From Torreya grandis (taxonomy: Eukaryota; Streptophyta; Pinopsida; Cupressales; Taxaceae): a stretch of 64,000 nt of DNA. The position numbers and the translations under genes are program-made. Location of the stretch: NCBI GenBank assembly GCA_037957365.1, contig JARHVA010003167.1:5001-69000 (forward strand). Reading direction: 5' to 3'. Under the pieces are notes generated by a model, which saw only the letters and a list, made by a program, of their open reading frames with translations, had not been told where the DNA came from and did no database searches. Positions 40,901 to 52,990 of the stretch are shown here, one piece after another; within the stretch, counting starts at the first letter, position 1; every line of letters begins with the position of its first letter.

Positions 40901-42290
40901 CAGAAAAGAAGTTGAACAATATGCATGCCAAGTGGGTATCATTTTCATAGGGGTATACTTTTGTATTGAAACATAAATCACAAAAATATAATCAAGTAGA
41001 TGATGCATTGAGAAGGAGAGTAACATTGTTAACTACTATGGTGAGTGAAGGAGTAGGATTTGAATCTATCAAAGAATAATATGATACTTATTCATATTTT
41101 GTAAAGGTAGTTGTGTAGTGTAGGAATCCATTAATTGATGGGATAAATACTATTCATAGTTAGTATCTTATACATGAAGGTTATCTCTTCAAAGGGAAAT
41201 AACTATGCATTCCATTTGGGTCTCTATGGGAAAATATAATAAGAGAATTACATAATGGCGGTTTGTTTGGACATTTTGGTAAGATGAAGATAATAACTTT
41301 GACTAAGTAAAAGTATTTTTGGCCAAAGATGAAGAGAGATGTGATAAGATATGTTTAAAGGTGTAGGATAGTTTATTTGGATAAAGGACATGCAAAAAAT
41401 AATGAATTATACATGCTATTACTTTTTCAAAAAGGACCATGGATAAATTTAGTATGGATTTTGTGTTGGGATTACTTAACACACAAAGAGGTAATGATTT
41501 AATTTTTGTTGTTGTAGATAGATTTTATAAAATGGTTCATTTAATTGCATGTAAGAAAACCAATGATGCCACTAAAGTTGCACAATTATTTTTTAAGGAT
41601 ATTAGGAGATTGCATGGCATTCCAAAAACTATTACTTTAAATAGGGACACAAAATTTTTAAGTCATTTTGAAAGACTTTGTGGAAGAAGATGGTTACTAA
41701 TCTACAATTCAGTAGTCCATATCACCCACAAATAGATGGATAGATTGAAGTTATGAATAGGAGATCAGGAAAATTATTGAGATGAATAGTGGGAGAGAAT
41801 CCCAAGAAATGGGACTTGGCTTTACCATAAGCTAAGTTTGCATATAATAGTTCAATGAAAAGATCAATAGGAAAGTCACCAATTCAAATTGTTTATGGGA
41901 AAAATCCTATGGTTATTTTAGATTTCATATAATTACCAGTTAAATATCGAATTAGTTATGATGGAGAAGCTTTTGAAGAGCATATGAAATAGTTGTAAGG
42001 AGTAAGAAGAAAGTTACATGAAAGTAATGAAAAATACAAAGTAGCAGTAGATTTCAGAAGAAGATCCAAGGTATTTGAAGAACGAGAGTTGGTAATCTCT
42101 TACTTGAGGAAAGAAATATTTTTAAAAGGCATATACAACAAGTTGAAGTACAAAAAAATTATACCATGTAGAATTGTGAAGAAAATCAAGGATAATGTGT
42201 ATGAGGTGAGTTTATCATAGAATTTTGACATCTCTCAAATACTTGATGTTTTAGATTTATATGAATTCCATGAATAAAATGGTTAAGGTG
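38000..42290 (+). pseudogene. E4 gag-pol relic
   Basis: Gag spans about 38160-38720, with EEYTNEFYKLS-like sequence and VNGLKFTIQDEVSIHR. A CCHC knuckle at about 38955-38997 reads CYRCGK, stop, GHREYEC. The protease region (about 39190-39570) has DGGSCENMVSKEMIEKLKLK and ends with a degraded LLGRPWQ-type motif. RT lies at 39897-40268: [15 protein letters not shown], then [17 protein letters not shown], then VVVYFDI, where catalytic YFDD has become YFDI. RNase H is at 40660-40950 (EVDCGASFMGISVVLSQEG). The integrase zinc region is near 41255 (HNGGLFGHFGKMKI), with the core at 41439-41780 including MDFVLGL and NRDTKF. A C-terminal region near 42080-42270 contains ISYLRKEIFLKGIYNKLK. Frameshifts and many TAG/TAA stops. 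Confidence 0.9.
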
Positions 42291-42568
42291 ATGAAGATGA
42301 AGAATTAAATTTGAAACATTAGGCTCCAAAGAAGAAGAAGTAAATTGGCAGCAATAGGTTTTAAAGAAGAAAAAGCAAAAGATAGTGCAAATTTTGGATA
42401 TGAAGACAATGAGCACAAGGCAAGGGAATTATAACAGGTATATGGTCTAGTGGGAAATATTAAATTTAGAAAAAAATATTTAGATTATATAATGGGAGCT
42501 AAAGAAGATTGATAAAAAATGGCACTAGTATAATTAGGTCAACTCGTAGAAGATGAGTTATTTTCAAC

Positions 42569-42578
42569 TAGAGGAGAA
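42569..42578 (+). promoter_or_regulatory. E4 polypurine tract
   Basis: TAGAGGAGAA, preceded by AC, abuts the TGATG start of the 3' LTR. The same tract is conserved in inverted copy E5. Confidence 0.8.
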
Positions 42579-43129
42579 TGATGCAAAAAAATAAGCCAAC
42601 CTTTCAGAGGCTATAGATTTTGACTTGTATCTCTATTAGAGCTCTTTTACATGCCAAAAAAATTGTATAAAAAAGTTATTTTCTATTCTAGATAATTCTA
42701 TCTATTTATGTATGTTTAAATATTTTTTGGAGGCCATACATGATCATTTTAGGGTCTAAAATTGTAATTTGATTATTTTTTAAAGATTTTCTATTTTTAG
42801 AAATTATATATTTCTAGGACCAAATGTTAATTTTAGCTAAAATTTATCCGATAGGGTATTTTTAGAATTTAGAGTATTTTAGGAGATTTTTAGAGCTACT
42901 CTCACTTGTATGTGAAAATTACTATAAATAACAGCTATTAAAAATAGGTTTTTTTAAGATTTTATTTTATTTTAAATTTTTGCATGTCAAATCTAATTTT
43001 GAGTTGAGGCTTATTTAAGCATGGTTTGGATTTGTAATTATTGGAATTAATTCAACATGAATCAATACTAGTTATTGTTTGTGATCTTAGCCTATTGAAA
43101 ATTTATTGTCTTGATAGTTTTTGGGTTCA
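42579..43129 (+). repeat. E4 3' LTR
   Basis: 551 bp, starting TGATGC and ending GGTTCA. TATA-like CTATAAATA at 42922-42930. Confidence 0.85.
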
Positions 43130-43770
43130 TTAGCAATAGACTATTGGGATACTACCAGTATGGATGGATAAATTATGAAATTATTATTACAAGGATATAT
43201 ATTAAGTTAGAAGATGTCTAAGCCCATTTTTTTCTAGGAATTAGAGGACACATTTTTTAGTGACTATGTCTCCTGATAAAGATGTTTGTGTAGTCCTATA
43301 AAATGTGAAAATTAGTAAATTGAGTGTGGGTAATGCCACCCAACCCATAGGTTTCTCTTGCTTACTTTCATGACCCTCATAGGCATATTTTAACTGATTC
43401 TCAGTCATCCATAGCCTTTAAAACCTAATCCCAGCTCAGTCAAACTACTCTTTTCATGACAAATCCACCTCCTAGGTCTTGTCAGCAAAAGACAATATCA
43501 TGCAACTTGGATAAAAACATCGGTACCACTATTATCCACTTTTGGTGCTCTTATCCAAGTGCATTCTACCCCTAATGGTTTGTTCTTTTTAGCTCCCCAT
43601 CATTCTCCTTAATGATCTAATGCGAGCACATTCAACCCATGACTAATAGATCCTTACAAAATCCCATTCAAAAATCATTTAGAAAAGTTATAAATTATCA
43701 CTAAATAAGCAATAATACTCAAATAATGTTCTATAATCTTTGCATATAGCCAGCTAATACACTTACAAGC
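43130..43770. other. E6 internal DNA between E4 and the direct repeats
   Basis: No domain recognised. Base composition is less A+T-rich from about 43320 to 43660, and the sense strand there is C-rich and T-rich. It may be untranslated E6 DNA or part of another insertion. Confidence 0.4.
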
Positions 43771-44452
43771 TTATCCAAATCCTTACACTAGTCACTAGCC
43801 ACCTCATGCACATACAGTTTAGCATTTTTAATATTCATACATACTATTGCACAACGCACATCAAGTGGGAGAATTACATATGAATTGATCCCTCTTTATA
43901 ATATTGGTATATAGGAAATGTTCCCACATAAGGGGTGTGGACACACGTTCAATGCATATTACACACACTAACACCCCCTCTTTCTCAAATTTGGTTAAAA
44001 TTATAGAGGATCCCAGGGTTCAAAGAAAAAAATCAGCTCTAAAATGATTTATGCAAACATCTAGTAGTCAAAACTTCATAAGAAGGGTCACACAAACATA
44101 GGGAACATAACCCAAAAAGTTTAGGTCTTCCAGACAATAGTGGTAGAGGTGAACTACATTGTTGATTCCACTAGTGTAATATTTTGATGCTCCTAACTAA
44201 TCATAAAATGAACTCTAGATCCTAATTTATGACATTGTCCTAGTCCTGTACAATAAATTTTAGACCATGTAACAATTGTCTTATTTAGTTTTTAGCTAAG
44301 TCTAATTTTCTATTTATTACTATTTTTAGAAAGATTCAAATTATAGTCAAATTATTCAAATCAATAGGTTAATTATTACATATTTATTTACTAATTTTAT
44401 TACTACAAACACTTAACTAAATTATGAATAATTGACCAAAATTGTTAAATCA
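43771..44452 (+). repeat. ~690 bp direct repeat, copy 1
   Basis: It is colinear with 45065-45758 at roughly 75% by eye. Shared landmarks include AGCCACCTCA, TTGGTATATAGG, AGGGGTGTGGA, TTCTTTCTCAAATTTGGT and TTCAAATTATAGTCAAATTAT. Both copies end TTGTTAAATCA. It could be one LTR of a short non-autonomous element or half of a segmental tandem duplication. Confidence 0.8.
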
Positions 44453-44486
44453 TTTGGTGAACCTGACTTACATTGTGCATAAAAAT

Positions 44487-44920
44487 CCTAGGTTAAATTT
44501 CCTAATAATTTTTTCTATCTTTTCTAACTTTTTACTTAGATAGTAAAATAAAAAAATTAGCATTAAATTTTGAAATCTTTCAGTAATTTTTAAAAAAAGA
44601 TCTTTCAAACTTTAGTTTCCCATACTAAGTCCCAGTATTTTCCCAATATTTTTCCTATAATTTTTTGATCTTTTACTAGCATATTAAAATAAAAAATTCA
44701 ATTCAAATTTCAAAATTCAATAGTAATTTTCAAAAATAATTATTTTTCAAAACCCTAGTTGCATGTGCTAGGTCTCTTTTAATCATAAATTTTTCAATGA
44801 ATTTCTAATTTCTTACTTGCATATTTAACTCAAAAAATTACTTTAATTTTCAAAATTTTATATTAATTTTTAAAATAATAATTTATCAAACCTTAGTTGT
44901 ATATACTAGGTCCTATTGCT
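44487..44920 (+). repeat. Tandem repeat, three units of ~140 bp, between the direct repeats
   Basis: A block containing a TTTTTCx(A/T)-rich part, TTACTTGCATATT-like, TCAAAATTCAA-like and CCTAGTTGCATGTGCTAGGTC-like segments recurs three times. Anchors near 44610, 44753 and 44891 give spacings of 143 and 138 bp. Confidence 0.7.
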
Positions 44921-45064
44921 TCTTAAGGAATCACCTTACATCTAAAATTATATTGCACATCAAAACAAAAAAATGTATCTAACTTATTTCCAAATATTTC
45001 TTACATTTCTTGAAAATAGTAAGGAGACCATACTTGGTCCTATCATGTGCATGAATGATAAATT

Positions 45065-45758
45065 TTATCGAAATCCTTACAGCAATCCCTAGCCACCTCA
45101 ATCACATCTAGTTTAGCATTTTTCATATTCATACACACTATTTCTCAAAGAACATCAAGTGGAAGAACTAGATATGGCTTGATACCTCTTCAGATTATTG
45201 GTATATAGGCAACATGCCCACACAAGGGGTGTGGATATATGTTTAGTGCATCTTACACACACTAAAACCCCTTCTTTCTCAAATTTGGTAAAAAAATATA
45301 GAAGAGCCTAGGGTTTGAAAAAAAAATCAATTCTACAAGGAGTTTCGCATACATTTGGCAATCAAAAAATTATAGGCAGGGTCACATAGACACAACAAAT
45401 AAAACCCAAAAAGCTCAAGTCTCCTAGATAATAACGGTAAAGGTGGACTATAGTGCTAGTGCCACTAGTGTCCTATTTGAGTGCTCCTATCCAATCATAA
45501 AATTAACTCTAGATCCTTATTTATGACACTATCTCAATCTTACACAATAAATTTTAAACCTTAAAAATGAGGTCTTAGTGAGTTTTTAGCTCAGTCTTAT
45601 TTTCTCTTCTTTATTACTATTTTTAAAAAGATTCAAATTATAGTCAAATTATACAAATTGGTAGCTTAATTATTTCATATTTATTTAATAGTTTTATTAC
45701 TCCAAACTCTTAACTAAATTAGGAATAATACACCAATATTCCCTAAATTGTTAAATCA
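45065..45758 (+). repeat. ~690 bp direct repeat, copy 2
   Basis: Partner of 43771-44452, offset by about 1.3 kb. No coding sequence. Confidence 0.8.
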
Positions 45759-46590
45759 ATTGGTTATGGATAAGGCCATGATTCCTACTCTAGTCAATGT
45801 AGAGTAGTCACTTCAAACATATGAGGGTGTGTGTGCAAATCAGTGAATGATGGATAGATGAGTAAATAAAACTTGAACCTAAATATATAATGGAGATATG
45901 AGAGAAGAAGAGTTAGTAGAAAAAATTGGATTTAGAAGGGGAACTACTATAATATAATAGATGGAATAAATAAAAGAATACCCATGTAGCTACGATTGAA
46001 GGTAAAAGTAGTAGTATATTATATGATGAATAAGTGCAAATATGTGATGAGAGAGAGGACAAATGAATAATGAAAAAAGAGGATGATGAATTCTAATAGA
46101 TATAGTGAGAAGATGAAGAATAAAATGAAGATGAGATGTGAAAAGAGGAAGGCAGGAATAATTTATAAGTAGGATAGATAGATGATAGATGTAGTGTGCA
46201 TCTACAAGAAAGGGTATTATTAGAAGAAGAAGAATTACACAAAGAAATAAAACATAGTAAGAAGAAGAGTTACACAAATAAATGAAACATAGTAATAGGT
46301 TAAATTAAGGTTCAAGCACATAAGAAGTTACAGGAAAGAACCATTCATTAGAAGAACACACATTCCAATAGTCCAATCTCTTATATTTTATTATAAGCTT
46401 TTAGCTAGGTAGATAGGAAGGTGATAATTGGGAAGGACCATTTTCAGAACATGTGATCCATTGGAGTACTAAAATTTATACTAAATTTATTCAAAAGACT
46501 TTAAAGGCCATAGAATTAGTTGAAACTGAACAACAAAAAGGAAGCATAGATAAACAAAGTGCACATCATAATTGTCTTAGTGAATAGATT
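45759..46590 (+). other. E6 internal DNA with purine-rich stretch
   Basis: The plus strand is strongly purine-rich (GA/GAA-rich) at about 45880-46300. That produces a long Ser/Leu-rich frame on the minus strand (45990-46277) which I regard as an artefact. A local ~36 bp tandem duplication (AGAAGAATTACACAAA-type) occupies 46222-46295. Confidence 0.45.
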
Positions 46591-47400
46591 AGTACATAGG
46601 CATGATCACTCAGAATGTAGCCTCTTCTAATAAAACCTAAGCAGAAGACTCCATCTATAGTAGTTAACATGATGACTCATCCAAGAGGATTCATAAATTT
46701 AGCCAACTATGATGGGTCCATGCACCCTGAATAGTACATACTAACTTAAAAAATGAGATGTTAAGCTAAGGGCATCACTAATAAAGCTATCAAAAAGTGC
46801 AAATTAGTAAGGGCACTAGATAGTAGAGTAATATAGTTTATATACTAAAAATACCTTTATCAAGCAAGTATAAAGTATGTTGACGATTGGCTCATCACAA
46901 AATTTAAAATCAATAAATGCACTAGTTAGACTATGCAGTACTTTAAAGAGATATGACAAAAGTTAGGAGAATCACTCTATGACTATGACTACAGATTCTT
47001 TAATGTGATAAATAAGGTATAATTTGTTTGGAAAAATAAAGACAAAGCTACATGGTTCATTAAAGTATTGTGCTCCAAGATCAAGTTTCCTATTATACAA
47101 ACTATGTATACTACAAAATTAGATGCCAGAGTTATTTCCCTACACATACAATAGATATAAGATTATGGAGAAGCTCTTGTTGCCAATTCTAAAATATAAA
47201 TAGACTAAAGGATTTTATGAAAAAAATGGTGCAATACCACAAGGTAGATAATCTTAAATTAAATATATGTTTCATGGAGTGTAAGAAAGAAGGACATCAT
47301 AAATATTATTATCCTAAAATCAAGATAAAATTTTGTGAACTATGCTAAGTAGTAAGACATGCCACCACACAATGCCACCATCTACAACAATATATCAAGA
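46590..47400 (+). pseudogene. E6 gag relic with two zinc knuckles
   Basis: Fragmentary frames read MMTHPRGFINLANYDGSMHP, then SLYDYDYRFFNVINKV and KDKATWFIKVLCSKIKFPII, which suits a gypsy capsid domain. Two knuckle-like motifs follow. One around 47272-47320 (MECKKEGHHKYYYPK) keeps the second Cys, the Gly-His and the spacing, but not all four ligands. One around 47335-47380 is CELC, stop, VVRHATTQC, a complete CCHC with 2-4-4 spacing. Two knuckles in tandem are uncommon in gypsy gag and suit the large E6 type. No continuous frame remains. Confidence 0.55.
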
Positions 47401-50040
47401 ACCCATAAAATTTTTATTATAACCTCTGTAAGTCATCTAATAATGATGAAAATAACTATTGAGATTAATAGTAACTTAAAGAAGGCATCACTAAAAATGC
47501 ATTCGCCATCATTGCACAACAAATGTCCTTGATGAAACTAGTGATCTTAGGCCTAGAGGGAGATAAATTTTGTGTGACCTAGATGGGTCAAAAATAGATT
47601 ATAAGTTCATCATAGTATCAACTTTAAGGACTAGCTAAATGTACGCCTCTTTCATCAAATTTGACACCTCTATCCACTTAGTACTAGTATGCGCAACCCT
47701 AGACCTCACCCCTAACTTAGCAACAATAAATGAGTTAGACCCACTAGCTACACAAAAATAATTCACAATGGGAGATAATAATCACTAGCACCAACATTGT
47801 AACCCTACACAAAAACATGTAGTGTATCGAGGTGGATATTAGTCCAATAGAGGAAGAGATCAAGGAAGATAATATGGTGGTAGAGGGATTAATTATCAAT
47901 GGCCTCCCTTACAATGGTATATGTGTAGAGAATATAATCATATCCAATGAAATTTTTTGATGAATCCATAAAGTTATTCATAATACACATACTATATAAT
48001 ATATTATTAACATGACATATAATATTGTCCCCTCTTGGAGAAATAAAAGGACAATGTTGTTTGAAATGTGAATATGGTGAGTGTGTAGCCTGAATAAAAT
48101 GTGTTTTTAAATGTTGTTACATGAAAATAACACATATACCAAGGTTTTCCTCCACTCAAAGTGTCATAAGATTAGGTGATCTAAAAATATAATAGGATAA
48201 GTACCTAGATCCAGATACAAAAAAGGGCTGCATGTACAAAGCTTTGTAGATGTTGAAGAACATTCAACATCACAACACTACTAAAGGATATGCTACAAAA
48301 ATAGATGCAAAAATGTATGGAAAAATCATGTGTGTCATGCATTAGGATGAATTTGTCAGTGCACTCATATATATTATGAAACTTTTAACTAAATTATGAT
48401 ACTAAGACATCTCATAGAATATCATGAACCTATTGTATAATCTACTAGAGTGTGCACATTATGGGCAAAAAAAGATGGAGAATTGGTCTACTATTTTAAA
48501 ATGAAGAAGCCCTAATATTTTAAGGCTCAAATCAAAATTTAAGTTGTTGTTAATGAGATTTTGAATGCTATCTTTAATTTTCAAATCATAGTTAATATGA
48601 TTCCTAGATCTACCTAAGAAGCCATTAGATGACCTGTTTTGAGTTACAACCTAGTAACTTTGATTCTGGATGATTATGGAAAGGTTGAAACTACTATTAG
48701 ATTACAAGATGTGGATATCAAAGTTAAGTAACTAACACTACGAGGTGACTTTGAATTCAATGACATGAAATCCTTAGTAACACATTACCCTATGCTCATA
48801 GGTAAGAAATGGGCATACAACGGTCAGATGAATATCAACACAGTGCATAACTAATTTGAGGTGCACCAAGGTGATAAATTGGTTATAATTCTTGTTATTA
48901 GAGAGCACAAGTCTTAAATAATTTTGACTAAGACAGACTCTCCACACATTATGCAAAAAACTAGTTGGATGAAGGTGAATTATGAGGAAAATCAAAAAAA
49001 CATTTCATGTAGTTGAATGCAACTTTTTTTACTAACATACCAAACCTCAAGTATAGTTACTACTCATTGAGAAACTACAGATATTTACCATCCTAGTATA
49101 TATGCATCATGTAGTAAACTAATTTATCATCAAAGAGTGTGCGTCTATGTATACAAAGTCTTCTACTTGGTTAGATGTTTACTTCTTTTACCAAGTTGAT
49201 GATCACATTCTATACTACATAGAGCTAACTAGGGAAGGAACTTTACCATGGGAAATAACTTCATCCATTAGTGGTGACTCAGACACACACACATCCTTAA
49301 CTAAGCTTGAGGTGATCATGAACTCTGGCCGATGTAAATGGTCTTTGTGCATGAATGATAACTTCATGTATACCATGCAACTGATGACATAAATGACTTT
49401 ATTTTGCACTTTCAAGTTCATATACTAACCATCATCTAGCAGGTCGGTGCTTTAAATTATGCCATGAAAGGAGTTTCTGCAACATGGTGGGTAACTCATC
49501 AAAATAACCAGCTTTAGTGGGATGATACCTACAAACTCATGATGAATAGGTTCTATCTACCATAATTCATCCAAACTAATTGTCCATTTTTCCAAGAAGG
49601 TGAGCATCATAAAATTCATATACATAAATATTTTTATGTCTAGAATGAGGAACATGTGGCACCAAAGAATTGGATTCATATTTTTGACTATACACTTCAT
49701 TACCAACAACATGGTACATGAACCAAGAGCATAGAAGAGAAACCAAGCATTGGGTACAAGTGCAAAGTAATTTTATACAAACCTTTGTTTTTGAAGAAGA
49801 AAATTCTCTGTTAAATAATGCACTATGAAAACACAAATACTTCTTATGCCATGGGTGTGCAAAAGACTTAAGTATCACAACAAAATCCACTGCACAGAAG
49901 AATGCAACCTTTGATCTTGATATGATATTACAAAGGTATAAATATACTAAGAATTAAGAACAATCTATTATCCATACATGTCATTTCATACAAGATGACG
50001 TAGAAAACATTGAGGATTATGAGTTTGATAGTTACCTGAA
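47401..50040 (+). pseudogene. E6 gag-pol linker and possible protease region
   Basis: A Gly/Arg-rich patch near 47860-47930 (RGRDQGR, stop, YGGRGINYQWPP) is followed by about 2 kb of broken coding sequence. Frames at 48620-48990 contain LVTLILDDYGKVETTIRLQD, LRGDFEFNDMKSLVTHYPML and IGKKWAYNGQMNINTVHN. This resembles the region around and after the protease of gypsy elements, but I cannot point to a D-S/T-G active site. Frames at 49460-49890 (WWVTHQNNQL, stop, WDDTYKLMMNRFYLP) look capsid-like, out of the expected order. The order suggests rearrangement or a second gag-type segment. Function not assigned. Confidence 0.4.
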
Positions 50041-52990
50041 TTTGAATGATTTATTTGAATTAAAATGAACTGTAGAACCACTCAAGAACACTGGTGTAGA
50101 ACTCACTAAAAAAGATAAGCTACGCATTATCCTAATTATTAAATAGGAAGGACGATGGAGGCTATAGATAACTATTGATGAAGTAAAATTCAACATTTAT
50201 CAACCTCTTAAAAATCATGTCACAAACATCAAGATAGAGGAGATCCCAAAATTGGCAAACATCAGTGACTATTGGATGAAAGCTGAAATTTATGAAGTTA
50301 TACAACTATTGAGGGATTATCAAGATGTATTTCCCAAAAAAAATTCAAATGTCTGAGGTGATGATCCATGTCTTGGCTAGATACATATCATACTAAAGGA
50401 GTGTGCATGGCCTACAAAGAAGTGGTCATACAAGCTCAATCCAAATATGAAGCTCAAAGTAAACATTGAATTGGATAGATGTATGATGTAAGAATCATCT
50501 ATTTGGTAGAAAAGGTAGATTAGGTAAGCCCCATTGTAGTCCAACCCAAGAAAATAGGAGAAATGCAAGTATGTGTGGACTACCATATTTTGAATGATGT
50601 CTATGTCATTGATCCATTCCTAATTGCTTTCATAGACAAAGTTTTAGAGTCTATCATTGGACATGAAATTTATTATTTTACAAATGGTTTGAGTGGATAT
50701 CATCAAATAGCAATCATAGAAGAAGATAGAGCCAAAATAATATTTAAAATTTAATGGGGTTATTTTACATACAAGTCCATACCTTTTGGTCTTAAGAATG
50801 CACCTAGGGTGTTTTATGGCATAGTGGTTATGGCATTCAAATATTTCAATCATGACTTCATAGAAGTTTACCTTGATGATTGGGTATTATTTTCCTTATT
50901 CAAAGAATAGTTGTCTAAGCTATGTTTAATGTTGGAATGATGTCAAGATCTGTACATCACTTTGAATTTGAATAAATGTTTATTTTTACACCCTTTGGTA
51001 TTTTTATTCGACATGTCATATGCAATGAAGGCATTTTGGTAGATTAGGAAAAAAATTTAGTAATATTTAGTATGCCTGCATACATTAGTTTCACTGAAGT
51101 ACACTTTTTTCTAGGGTATATAGGCTACTATAATAGGTTTATTAAATTTTACACAGCTATTTCATCTTTGTTGAAATCCTTATTGTGTAAGAATATTAAG
51201 TTTGTCTACTCTTCAGAATGTTAAGTAACAATCATCAAGCTAAAGTAAATATTGGTTATTGAACCCATACTTATTTTTCCAAACTGGAACAATCATTTTC
51301 ATGTACATGTATATGCTTCAAGTATCATAGTTGGTGTTGTGCTTTCACAACCAAGATATGGTGGACTCAACCATCTTATTCATTTTACTAGCTAGAAACT
51401 ATCTGATGCAGAGAAGAAATATATAACCATTCAATGATAAGTAGTGGCCATCATGTATGCACTCTAGAAATTTCAGCACTATCTACTTGTGATTCCATTT
51501 GAATTGAAGTCTTCATTGACCATCAATCCCTGTGATACCTTATCAACAAGTTGATGCTAGGAGGATGCATCTCTTGATGGTTGATGTTATTTTAAGAGCT
51601 TCAATTCTATATTAATGTCAAGCAAAGAAGAGAAAATGTGGGACCAGACCATCTCATCTATATTCGTAATGGTGAAGATCCAAAATAATTACAATAAGAC
51701 GCTCCTAATGCTCACCTCTTTTGTGTATGTATGATTCCTAAGAATTTTGAAGCCATTGCACAAATTTCTCAAACAAGGAGTTTTCCCTACACACTATTAA
51801 TAACAAGATAAGAAGCAATTTTTTACTAGAGCTCTAACATATACCATCATCAATGGGATTCTATGTCACTTAGGGAATGATTAAGTTCTACATAGGGTTG
51901 TTCTAGAACATGAATGACCTCAACTCTTGGAGGAAGTTCATCAAGGAGTCACAGGAGGACATTTTGAGGGAGAATCCATTGATATAAAGTATCTACAATG
52001 TGGATTATGGTGGCTAAATATATTCTAGGATGCACACAAAGTTGTACAACACTATGATATCTACCAATGCATGGGTAAACCACTAAGAAACATGAAATAC
52101 CTTTGCAACCTCTATTAGCTATGCAACCTTTTGAAAATTAGAGAATTTATTTTTTTGGACCTTTCAACCCACCAAGCAGGCAAAATAAATCAACATATAT
52201 CATCATCATGTTGGACTATTTTAGTAAATGGTTGAATCTACTACAACACCTAGTGATGGTGTGAAGGATGAAACACAGTTTCTATATGAAATCATCATAA
52301 TAAGTTTTAGATGTGTTATAAATTTAGTTAGAGATAGAGGAACATACATTCTTAATAACACCATCAAGGATCTAATTCAATAATTTATGATCTCTAATGA
52401 CAAAAGCACTATGTATCATCTTAGGCCAATGGCTAAGATGAAGCTTCACATAAATTGATGGGTAAAACATTGATAAAGATCTATGAAATCAATATAAATG
52501 ACTAGGAAGATCACATTATTGTGATTTTTTGGGCATATCACACATTAAAAATGAGCTACAAGGTTTACACCATTCTAGTTGTTGTATGGTCTTGAATCAG
52601 ACATGTTAAAGCAATACTTAGTACCCAACCTACACATTTCCATGGTCATGTGTCTAAGAGATTAAGAGTTTCTAACCAATAGACTACTTGAATTAAATCA
52701 TATGGATGAGTTCATATGAAGATTAGTGTGGATATAAGAAGTGCACAAGCAAAGCTAGAAATCCTAGCATGATAGAAATTTGTGCCAAAAATAATTTCAT
52801 AAATATCAACTAGTCTTATTATATGATTGTCATTTTAGAGCATTCCTAGGAAAGTTACATATACAGTGGAAAGGGATCTATATTATACATGACCTAATGC
52901 AACAAAGAAATATGGTTTTAATATATTTTGAAGTAATCATGTTACCATGGTAGGTAAATGGTTGTAGGATTAAGCTCTACCACCAATAGT
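50041..52990 (+). pseudogene. E6 pol relic: RT, RNase H, integrase
   Basis: The approach to RT reads IQLLRDYQDVFPKK (about 50305) and SYKLNPNMKLKVNIELDRCM (about 50430). RT contains MQVCVDYHILNDVYVIDPF (50563), FTNGLSGYHQIAI and SIPFGLKNAP, and the intact catalytic motif YLDD at about 50872-50883. RNase H near 51290 has HVHVYASS, where the usual catalytic Asp is Tyr, and YALQKFQHYLL near 51450. The integrase zinc region at 51936-52085 keeps HQGVTGGHFEGE and GLWW. In the core, one catalytic Asp is lost (YFFGPFNPPSRQ, about 52148), while RDRGTYILN (about 52334) and the Glu region (DEASHKLMGKTL, about 52437) remain. The C-terminus ends near VNGCRIKLYHQ (about 52955-52990), which marks the normal end of pol in this type. 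Many stops, few long deletions. Confidence 0.82.

Larger units (their letters stand above)
37428..43129 (+). mobile_element. E4: Ty3/gypsy element nested in E6
   Basis: LTRs at 37428-37939 and 42579-43129 enclose gag, zinc knuckle, protease, RT, RNase H and integrase in gypsy order. A tRNA-Met-type primer site and a purine tract are in place. Both LTRs start TG and end CA. No target duplication is seen (GAAAT left, TTAGC right). The element has no obvious chromodomain after integrase. A second copy, E5, lies inverted at 60257-64000. E4 is younger than E6, which it interrupts, though its own LTRs are also well diverged. Confidence 0.88.

Noticed and set aside
45990..46277. Leu/Ile/His-rich minus-strand frame with membrane-like segments
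   Set aside because: Antisense of a purine-rich stretch; no recognisable protein and no homologous frame elsewhere.
50041..52990. Endogenous pararetrovirus (caulimovirid) origin for the E6 RT region
   Set aside because: An integrase zinc domain and core follow RNase H and the element has LTRs. Caulimovirids have neither, and no movement protein was seen.
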